Below are positions 1-4,552 of a stretch of DNA of 13,760 bases, in pieces (the first letter of the stretch is position 1; each line of letters starts with the position of its first letter). The notes beneath the pieces were generated by a model. That model saw only the letters and a list, made by a program, of their open reading frames with translations, was not told the DNA's origin and made no database searches. Made by a program: the position numbers and the translations under genes. Source of the stretch: an uncultured Eubacteriaceae bacterium (GTDB lineage: Bacteria; Bacillota; Clostridia; Lachnospirales; CAG-274); NCBI GenBank assembly GCA_938042265.1, contig CALIRN010000168.1:1-13760 (forward strand), read 5' to 3'.

Positions 1-760
1 CCACAGGCACAGCTCACGTCATCTGTGTGTTCCTACGGAAAACGGCGGCATATTTTTGGGCTTTCACTACTGCAATATAAATAAACCCGATGAAAATGAG
101 GAGCATATTTATATCTATGCCGACAGCGTAAGCTTTTACCTTGTATGTGATAACAGACATATTACAGAGCTGTTTAACAAAATCCCCTCAGATGCACCTG
201 CATTTACGGCGCTTGCCTCCTTTTTTCAGCTACTGACGGAAAAGGACGTTGACAGACTTGAAAAAATTGAGGATGAAATAACAGGGTTGGAGGACAGACT
301 GATTACCTCAAAGCACTGCGATACCGCTATGGGCAGCGCCATAGTAAGAGAAAGACGCAATCTGCTTAAAATCAAACGCTATTATGAGCAACTCAGCATA
401 GTAACAGGCGACCTGCTTGCAGCGGCAGACAGGCTTACGGACAGGGAGCGCTCCTCTCTGGGTACAATAGACAGACGGCTTCATCATCTGCTGAATACCG
501 TAATAAGCCTGAGGGAATACACCACCCAGGTAAGGGAGGCATATCAGGCACAGATAGATATTGAACAAAACCAGATTATGAAGATTTTTACGGTATTGAC
601 TGCCGTTTTCTCGCCATTATCCCTGATTGTGGGCTGGTACGGTATGAATTTTAATATGCCAGAATATCTGTGGCATTCAGGCTATCTCTATGTTATTAGC
701 TTAAGTATCGTTGTACTGATAATATGTATACTTTTCTTTAAACACAAAAAATGGTATTAA
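1..760 (+). CDS. CorA-family Mg2+/divalent cation transporter (5' end outside window)
   Basis: This is the C-terminal part of a CorA-type transporter, a pentameric inner-membrane channel for Mg2+ or related cations. About 252 residues are visible. The frame is open to the left edge, so the TTG at 56 is not the true start. The decisive feature is near the C-terminus: a hydrophobic segment (IFTVLTAVFSPLSLIVGWYG) ending in the family signature YGMN, followed by MPE, a short loop, a second membrane helix (YLYVISLSIVVLIICILFF) and a basic tail (KHKKWY). Before it lies a long charged helical region (LEKIEDEITGLEDRL... RRNLLKIKRYYEQL), expected for the CorA stalk. The N-terminal cytoplasmic domain is only partly present. 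A strong terminator follows directly, so this is the last gene of its transcript. Whether it carries Mg2+, Co2+, Ni2+ or Zn2+ cannot be decided from the sequence. Confidence 0.9.
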   Translation, partial: HRHSSRHLCVPTENGGIFLGFHYCNINKPDENEEHIYIYADSVSFYLVCDNRHITELFNKIPSDAPAFTALASFFQLLTEKDVDRLEKIEDEITGLEDRLITSKHCDTAMGSAIVRERRNLLKIKRYYEQLSIVTGDLLAAADRLTDRERSSLGTIDRRLHHLLNTVISLREYTTQVREAYQAQIDIEQNQIMKIFTVLTAVFSPLSLIVGWYGMNFNMPEYLWHSGYLYVISLSIVVLIICILFFKHKKWY

Positions 761-786
761 GAGTGCTGCGCTTAGCACTCTTTTTT
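759..786 (+). terminator. Rho-independent terminator of the CorA gene
   Basis: A perfect 7-bp stem (GAGTGCT at 761-767 with AGCACTC at 774-780), extendable by A-T pairs, closes a 6-nt loop. It is followed by TTTTTTATT. It starts right at the stop codon of the CorA-family gene. Confidence 0.9.
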
Positions 787-852
787 ATTGTCCCGCTAAA
801 AGTAACCAACCCCTGCCTTTAAGGATAAAATAACATAAAGGAGGGGCTTAAA

Positions 853-1212
853 ATGCTAAGTGAATTGGCTATTGAATATTACAGACAGGGCTACAGCTGC
901 TCACGCTGTATAATGAAGGCGGCAGAAGATGAATACGGCATAAACGCCAAAGACACATTACAGGCCTTGGGCGGCATAAGCAACGGTCTTGGCATAGGCG
1001 CCATGTGCAGTGTACCCATTACCTGCGTTCTTGTACTGGGTTTGCTTTACACCGATGAAAATAAAATTAAACAAAAGCGGCTGGAATTTTTAATCCGTTT
1101 CAAAAAGGATTTTAAATCCTTTAACTGCAGTGAAATACAAAAACAGGTTGATATATGTGACCCTGTTATAAAAAGGGGCTGCGATATTCTTGCTGAAATT
1201 ATTGAAAAATAA
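853..1212 (+). CDS. C_GCAxxG_C_C family cysteine-rich putative redox protein
   Basis: This small 119-aa protein resembles the C_GCAxxG_C_C family (putative redox-active, function not established). Visible family traits are an N-terminal GYSCSRC motif (Cys16, Cys19), a glycine-rich helix GGISNGLGIGAMC leading to Cys52 and Cys58, an LGLLY segment, then FNCSEI (Cys92) and DICDPVIKRGCDILAEI (Cys102, Cys110). The length fits the family. The central motif is divergent: where relatives have a CGALTGG-like stretch, this one reads CSVPITC, so the usual small residues are replaced and a cysteine is added. The start is supported by AAAGGAGG at 838-845, about 7 nt before ATG. The gene stands alone between two terminators, with only about 70 nt upstream, in which I could not identify a convincing promoter. 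It probably binds a metal or cluster, or cycles thiols, but this is inference. Confidence 0.8.
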   Translation: MLSELAIEYYRQGYSCSRCIMKAAEDEYGINAKDTLQALGGISNGLGIGAMCSVPITCVLVLGLLYTDENKIKQKRLEFLIRFKKDFKSFNCSEIQKQVDICDPVIKRGCDILAEIIEK

Positions 1213-1227
1213 AAACTGTAAATAATT

Positions 1228-1257
1228 GGCTGACCTTATTTTTGGTCAGCCTTATTT
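1228..1257 (+). terminator. Probable terminator of the C_GCAxxG gene
   Basis: A perfect 8-bp stem (GGCTGACC at 1228-1235 with GGTCAGCC at 1244-1251) has an 8-nt loop, followed by the modest T-rich run TTATTTA. Flanking AAATAA/TTATTT can lengthen the stem. It also overlaps the 3' end of the decayed minus-strand regulator, so it may serve both strands. Confidence 0.7.
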
Positions 1258-1386
1258 ACCTCTTTTACATCTGTCACCCAAAGCAGATAATCCGTACTGC
1301 AGTTCATATACAATGCTATTGAAACTATCTTATCGACAGAGGGCGACCAATTCCTTTATTCTTTCTGCTATTTGTTCATTATTCAT
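1236..1386 (-). pseudogene. Decayed XRE-family transcriptional regulator (internal deletion removes the HTH)
   Basis: Read from ATG at 1386, the minus strand gives MNNEQIAERIKELVALCR and then a stop at 1330-1332. That is a typical opening of an XRE/Cro-CI repressor. One base out of phase, the following DNA reads SPSVDKIVSIALYMNCSTDYLL and then WVTDVKEVNKADQK, with its stop at 1236-1238. This second part is the typical end of the same family, where PS(v/l)D...IA.y...STDYLLG.TD follows the recognition helix. The two pieces overlap at 1329-1346, so a deletion of roughly 35-40 codons has joined residue ~13 to residue ~50 out of frame, removing the DNA-binding helix-turn-helix. An intact AAAGGAGAT ribosome-binding site at 1394-1402 remains. 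The gene would have faced away from the DUF6809-like remnant at 1564. Family assignment rests on pattern recognition. Confidence 0.75.
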
Positions 1387-1421
1387 AATTGAAATCTCCT
1401 TTAATTGTGCAAATCACCATT

Positions 1422-1467
1422 TTCAATAATTCTTGTATTTTGACACCGGCTTACAAGAATTATTGAA
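1422..1467. repeat. Perfect 16-bp inverted repeat, likely operator
   Basis: TTCAATAATTCTTGTA at 1422-1437 is matched exactly by its reverse complement at 1452-1467, with a 14-nt spacer. It lies 36-81 nt upstream of the decayed XRE regulator and before the divergent DUF6809-like remnant, where a repressor would bind. It could also form an RNA hairpin, but no T-run follows on either strand. Confidence 0.7.
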
Positions 1468-1485
1468 GTAAAATATGAGCATACA

Positions 1486-1501
1486 TACAAGAATACTTGT
1501 A
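1486..1501. promoter_or_regulatory. Second palindrome sharing the ACAAGAAT half-site
   Basis: TACAAG-AATA-CTTGTA is a 16-nt palindrome that repeats the ACAAGAAT half-site of the inverted repeat at 1422-1467. It overlaps a possible -35 (TTGTAT at 1497-1502), which is followed after 16 nt by TCTAAT at 1519-1524 as a possible -10 for the + strand gene at 1564. An operator over a promoter is plausible but unproven. Confidence 0.45.
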
Positions 1502-1563
1502 TACGCAGTATTACTTACTCTAATTAATACTTATAACATAACTATAGGAAAGGTGCAAATCTT

Positions 1564-1848
1564 ATGGAAAGTATATTATCACAATTATTTGACGGCAAAA
1601 TAGACTCAATCAGGGACTGTAATCTAATTTCGAAAGAATACCGCCAAATCAGCATACAGCAAATCAGCATCAGGATGACTTTATTCAAAAACTGAAAAAA
1701 ATTAAGCCCTCTCTCTACAAGGGAATATCTTAAAACCAATGAAGAACAGCTTGCAGTACACTACCTTTATGACAGGGAAGCCTTTGTGTACTGCTTTTGC
1801 CTTGGCGCAAAAATAATTATGGAGGTTTTGTCAAAGGACATTCAATAA
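1564..1848 (+). pseudogene. Frameshifted DUF6809-like gene remnant
   Basis: From ATG 1564 the frame reads MESILSQLFDGKIDSIRD, then runs off into TLFKN and a TGA at 1693-1695. The middle of the protein continues in the next frame as HQDDFIQKLKKIKPSL from 1668. The end lies again in the first frame: LSPLSTREYLKTNEEQ, then EAFVYCFCLGAKIIMEVL, stopping at 1846-1848. Joined, these pieces look like a DUF6809-type protein (an uncharacterised family of about 100 aa), with its typical start (ILSQL..GKI) and typical end (eAF.yGf.LGAk.m.EVL). Two compensating frameshifts and an internal stop mark it as broken. A 15-bp tandem duplication lies at 1645-1670 (CAAATCAGCAT at 1645-1655 and again at 1660-1670), near the first shift. 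A weak AGGAAAGG lies ahead of the start. The family name is my recognition and is less certain than the broken state. Confidence 0.65.
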
Positions 1849-1912
1849 ATAAGCTTTGATATAAGCCTTCCGGATATTTGTAAAAGAAAACCCATTTACC
1901 TTATATAATACT

Positions 1913-1940
1913 AAAAGGGCTGCCGCAAAAGCGACAGCCC
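1913..1940 (-). terminator. Rho-independent terminator of hpf
   Basis: On the minus strand a 10-bp stem (GGGCTGTCGC with GCGGCAGCCC, including one G-T pair) closes a TTTT loop and is followed by TTTTAG. It starts 15 nt after the hpf stop codon. Confidence 0.9.
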
Positions 1941-1955
1941 AAAATATAAACAAAA

Positions 1956-2498
1956 TTAAATTTCAGGGTCGATAAGACCATAGGTACCGTCTTTTCTCTT
2001 ATAAACCACATTTATCTCATCACTGTGAGCATTTCTGAATACAAAGAAGCTATGTCCCAGCATTTCCATCTGCATAACAGCCTCCTCAGGATCCATAGGC
2101 TTAACGGTAAATCTCTTGGTACGGGTAATTTTCAGACCGCCTTCTTCCTCGTACTCCTCATCAACACTCTCAAAAGCACGAAGCTCATCAGCAAAGCTGA
2201 CATCCTGTCTGGTTTTATCGATAAGGCGTCTTTTATATCTGGTCATCTGGCTTTCAAGCACATCAACAACCTCATCGATAGCCGCATTCATATCATTTTT
2301 GGTAACCTCTGCTCTTAAAATACGTTTAGGCAGCTTAACCGTAACCTCAATCTTATTATCAAGCTTAATCTTGCTTAAGGTTACGACCGCCTCAGTATCA
2401 TCAGGAAACAGCTTGCTTATTCTGTCAATCTTTGCAGCAATCTTGTCCTTAAATCTGTCGGAAATATTAATGTTTTTACCTGTAAATGAATAACGCAT
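1956..2498 (-). CDS. hpf: Ribosome hibernation promoting factor, long form
   Basis: This 180-aa protein is the long type of HPF, which binds the 30S decoding region and pairs two 70S ribosomes into inactive 100S dimers in stationary phase or stress. The N-terminal ribosome-binding domain (about 1-95) starts MRYSFTGKNINISDRFKDKI and shows the family's beta-alpha-beta pattern (EVTVKLPKRILRAEV). An acidic linker (about 105-120, VDEEYEEEGG) leads to the C-terminal dimerisation domain (about 123-180), recognisable from RTKRFTVKPMDPEEAVMQMEMLGHSFFVFRNAHSDEINVVYKRKDG. Length matches the roughly 180-190 aa of Firmicute long HPFs. The start is fixed by AAAAGGAG about 9 nt upstream of ATG. It is a single-gene unit with its own terminator and a sigma-H-like promoter about 90 nt upstream. 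The long gene-free region with DnaA boxes lies on its promoter side. Confidence 0.96.
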   Translation of the reverse strand: MRYSFTGKNINISDRFKDKIAAKIDRISKLFPDDTEAVVTLSKIKLDNKIEVTVKLPKRILRAEVTKNDMNAAIDEVVDVLESQMTRYKRRLIDKTRQDVSFADELRAFESVDEEYEEEGGLKITRTKRFTVKPMDPEEAVMQMEMLGHSFFVFRNAHSDEINVVYKRKDGTYGLIDPEI

Positions 2499-2582
2499 AA
2501 AACCAACTCCTTTTCCTTTGCAGCAAATAATGCTTAGTAAGAAATAATGTAAGCAACTTAAGCAACTACAAATTTCTTTATA

Positions 2583-2617
2583 ATAATATAATTCTACATT
2601 AGTTTTGCAAATCCTTT
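2583..2617 (-). promoter_or_regulatory. Sigma-H-like promoter of hpf (overlapping sigma-A-like alternative)
   Basis: On the minus strand AAAGGATTT (2609-2617), an 11-nt spacer and GTAGAATTA (2589-2597) match the sigma-H consensus RnAGGAwWW-N11/12-RnnGAATww at every position. It sits about 90 nt before the hpf start. In Bacillus subtilis, hpf (yvyD) is known to be driven by sigma-H and sigma-B. An overlapping sigma-A reading is TTGCAA (2605-2610), 16 nt, TATTAT (2583-2588). Confidence 0.65.
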
Positions 2618-2709
2618 ATTTTTTACAAACAATTGTTTTATGAATAGAAAAAATCTCAAAAAAATTAACAAACTTTGCAAACCCTCTTTTTTTCTGGACA
2701 AACAGGCAA

Positions 2710-2823
2710 TGTGGATAACTCAACTTTTCACAGCTTATTCACAGTTTTCAACAGCAAAAAAATGTGGATAATGTGGATAACTGTGTGAATAACCCTATTT
2801 TCAAGCCTTTTTAATGTGGATAT
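2710..2823. promoter_or_regulatory. Cluster of DnaA boxes
   Basis: Five perfect matches to the DnaA box TTATNCACA lie here: 2710-2718, 2763-2771, 2772-2780 and 2784-2792 (reading TGTGNATAA on +), and 2735-2743 (TTATTCACA on +). A sixth, TGTGGATAT at 2815-2823, differs in one base. The boxes at 2763 and 2772 abut head to tail. An AT-rich stretch follows. It may bind DnaA for titration or control, or be an origin-like element. Gene direction argues against the main chromosomal origin. Confidence 0.75.
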
Positions 2824-3098
2824 CAAAAAATTTTACCCTCATTTTACATTTTTCGCAAATGTATAAAAATCAAAAAAATTCAATTGTTAAGCAATTAAAA
2901 AATTTGCTTTGTTTAATATATACAAATTTCAAATATGCAAGCAAAATATCGAAAAATAGCATAAAAATTTTTATTAAAATATACCGTAATTTTTTGTAAT
3001 ATTTTTGTAAAATTTCAGTTGACAAAACGGTATTTATCATATCTGCGTAAACCAATGTATTGATTATATGCTGACTGTAAAATATGCTTATTCGCCGC

Positions 3099-3611
3099 CT
3101 AAAAAGCAGTGTAACGGCCTTTATCGGTTAAATAGTTAATAAAATCCCTGACTGCACCTCTGCCTCCGTTTTTATCTGCCACAAACATTGAAATATCCTT
3201 AATTTCCTTAACTGCGTCAGCAGGGCAGGCAATTATACCTCCGCCTTCCTTTACCAGCTCCATTACTCTTAAATCGTTTAAGTCATCACCAATGTATGCA
3301 ACATTTTTATATGTATACTCTGCTGAGTCCTTCTCAGAAAATTCACGTAAAATTTTATCCAGTATCTCCGTTTTGTTATCAATTCCCTGATACAGCACCT
3401 TTATTTCCAGTTCTCTGCAGCGGTTCTCCATTATTTTGCTGTTTCTGCCCGTTATTATCACGGGCACCATACCTGCATCTGGTACAATATGATGTATACC
3501 GTAGCCATCCTTTGCATTAAATGCCTTAAACAGCTCACCCTCCTTACCCAGATATATCATACCGTCTGTCAGTGTACCGTCTACATCCATAACTAAAAAT
3601 TTAATATTCAT
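3099..3611 (-). CDS. KdsC/YrbI-type HAD-IIIA phosphatase
   Basis: This 170-aa capless HAD phosphatase belongs to the KdsC/YrbI type, which removes phosphate from sugar-acid phosphates such as Kdo-8-P or sialic-acid-9-P. All four HAD motifs are visible: DVDGT (nucleophile Asp9, acid/base Asp11), ITGR (Thr54-Arg56), Lys80 in DNKTEIL, and GDDLNDL (Asp109, Asp110, Asp113). The FNAKDGYGI stretch (31-39) matches the FN.rDGyGI signature of this subgroup, and GGRGAVRDFINYLT near the end is also typical. The length fits. ATG at 3611 has GGAGGAG about 5 nt upstream. No Kdo or sialic acid genes lie nearby, and a Gram-positive host would not make Kdo lipid A, so the true substrate is unknown; a surface-glycan nonulosonate is one possibility. 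Confidence 0.88.
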   Translation of the reverse strand: MNIKFLVMDVDGTLTDGMIYLGKEGELFKAFNAKDGYGIHHIVPDAGMVPVIITGRNSKIMENRCRELEIKVLYQGIDNKTEILDKILREFSEKDSAEYTYKNVAYIGDDLNDLRVMELVKEGGGIIACPADAVKEIKDISMFVADKNGGRGAVRDFINYLTDKGRYTAF

Positions 3612-3656
3612 AGCTCCTCCATTTAGTATTCAAGGATATTCGTACCTCGCTTACTC

Positions 3657-3684
3657 TACATACTTAGGAATTTTTGCCTGTCAG
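3657..3684 (-). promoter_or_regulatory. Possible promoter of the HAD phosphatase
   Basis: On the minus strand CTGACA (3679-3684) and TATGTA (3657-3662) are separated by 16 nt, a fair sigma-A match about 45 nt before the start codon. No better candidate is visible nearby. Confidence 0.3.
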
Positions 3685-3730
3685 TTTTCTCTCCTGTTCT
3701 CCTAAAAACGACCAATGCTTTCATCATCAA

Positions 3731-3762
3731 TATTAGCTAGGAGTTTGTACTCCTAGCTAATA
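3731..3762. repeat. Perfect 14-bp inverted repeat
   Basis: TATTAGCTAGGAGT (3731-3744) and its exact reverse complement (3749-3762) flank the 4-nt loop TTGT. No T-run follows on either strand, so it is not an ordinary terminator. It sits 4 nt from a second large hairpin at 3767-3806, in a gap with no gene. Confidence 0.7.
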
Positions 3763-3766
3763 ATAT

Positions 3767-3806
3767 AGTAAGTCCCCCTCCGTCTAAAAAGGCGGGGAGA
3801 CTTACT
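3767..3806. repeat. Long interrupted hairpin, possible mobile-element end
   Basis: AGTAAGTC (3767-3774) pairs with GACTTACT (3799-3806). Inside it CTCCGTCT (3779-3786) can pair with AGGCGGGG (3791-3798 with G-T pairs) around a short A-rich loop. The shape, a GC-rich CCCCGCC...GGCGGGG-like core near another palindrome, recalls the subterminal hairpins of IS200/IS605-type elements and their small non-autonomous derivatives. No transposase or tnpB remnant is visible. Confidence 0.4.
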
Positions 3807-3815
3807 GTGTCATTT

Positions 3816-3839
3816 AAAAAGGCTGTCAATATGACAGCC
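3816..3839 (-). terminator. Terminator of the glmM-glmS-mtnN operon
   Basis: On the minus strand an 8-bp perfect stem (GGCTGTCA with TGACAGCC) with a 3-nt loop is followed by TTTTTAAAT. It starts about 7 nt after the mtnN stop. Confidence 0.9.
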
Positions 3840-3845
3840 CCGACC

Positions 3846-4538
3846 TTAATTAATATTTTCGACCATTTTTTTTACAATAGAAGCAGCCTTTAAAGCACTT
3901 TCTCTGAAAAATCTTTCATAATCCACATCACCGCTGTCATCAGCATTATCGGATATTGCACGTAATATTACAAAAGGGATTTTGTTAAGGTAGCTGGTGT
4001 GAGCGATTGCAGCGCCCTCCATTTCACAGCAGACAGGCTTGAAAAGGGATTTAATTCTACTCTTTAATTCCGGAGAAGCAACAAACTGATCACCACTTGC
4101 AACTCTGCCTATACACACAGGATAGCCCAGACCTTCAACCGTTTCCTTTGCAAGCTTTACAAGCTGCTCGTCGGCAGGGAAGAAGCTTTCATCCATACGT
4201 GAAATAATACCCGGCTCATCACCCAGCGCAGAAGTATCAAAGTCATGATACATGGCATCACTTGAAACAACAATGTCACCTATTGTAAGGCTCTTATCAA
4301 TGGCGCCTGCAACACCTATATTTATTACGCAGTCAACCGCATAAAGGTCAATAAGCACCTGAGTGCAAACGGCAGCATTTACCTTGCCTATGCCTGAGCG
4401 TACAACAACTGCATTTTTACCTCCAAGCTTACCCAAATAAAAGTCCAGACCTATAACATTCTTAGCAGAAATGACATCCATACTCTCCCTAAGATTAATC
4501 ACTTCTTCTTCCATTGCCCCAATAATACCAATAGTCAT
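3846..4538 (-). CDS. mtnN: 5'-methylthioadenosine/S-adenosylhomocysteine nucleosidase
   Basis: This 230-aa cytosolic enzyme cleaves adenine from methylthioadenosine, S-adenosylhomocysteine and 5'-deoxyadenosine, clearing inhibitors of methylation and radical-SAM reactions and, on SAH, feeding the LuxS route. Key residues line up with the Escherichia coli enzyme almost without gaps: Glu12 (general base) in IGAMEEEV, SGIGKVNAA (48-56) at the nucleobase/ribose site, INIGVAGA (73-80), ASGDQF (147-152), CEMEGAAIAH with Met173 and Glu174, and ISDNAD with Asp197. Length is the family norm. It is the last gene of the operon; its ATG lies 14 nt after the glmS stop, and its GGAGG sits within that gap. 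Pairing with glmM/glmS is probably simple co-expression, since the pathways share no intermediate. Confidence 0.96.
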   Translation of the reverse strand: MTIGIIGAMEEEVINLRESMDVISAKNVIGLDFYLGKLGGKNAVVVRSGIGKVNAAVCTQVLIDLYAVDCVINIGVAGAIDKSLTIGDIVVSSDAMYHDFDTSALGDEPGIISRMDESFFPADEQLVKLAKETVEGLGYPVCIGRVASGDQFVASPELKSRIKSLFKPVCCEMEGAAIAHTSYLNKIPFVILRAISDNADDSGDVDYERFFRESALKAASIVKKMVENIN

Positions 4539-4552
4539 AAATTATACCTCCG

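Larger units (their letters stand above)
2499..3098. other. Long AT-rich gene-free region
   Basis: About 600 bp without a credible gene. The left part holds the hpf leader and promoter (2499-2620). The centre holds a DnaA-box cluster (2710-2823). From about 2820 to 3010 the DNA is extremely AT-rich, with many A and T runs. Short open frames here are low-complexity and lack ribosome-binding sites. I see no clear terminator for the phosphatase gene that ends at 3099. Confidence 0.7.

Noticed and set aside
56..760. CorA-family gene starting at TTG 56
   Set aside because: The frame is open to the left edge, no ribosome-binding site precedes TTG, and CorA proteins have a longer N-terminal domain.
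1226..1429. Small + strand protein of 67 aa
   Set aside because: It starts at a TTG inside a terminator hairpin, has no ribosome-binding site, and lies antisense to the recognisable XRE remnant.
1542..1739. Minus-strand 65-aa protein
   Set aside because: It is the antisense shadow of the DUF6809-like remnant, with no ribosome-binding site and no recognisable motif.
2116..2493. 125-aa + strand frame opposite hpf
   Set aside because: It is antisense to a confident hpf gene, rich in Ser/Leu as expected from a complement frame, with no ribosome-binding site.
2814..3055. Short Lys/Ile/Phe-rich frames in the AT-rich region
   Set aside because: Low-complexity translations of A/T runs on both strands, with no ribosome-binding sites.
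2499..3098. Main chromosomal replication origin (oriC)
   Set aside because: The DnaA boxes and AT-rich DNA fit, but dnaA/dnaN are absent and the whole gene series on the right, including glmS and glmM, would be transcribed head-on against a fork leaving this site. Kept only as a DnaA-binding cluster.
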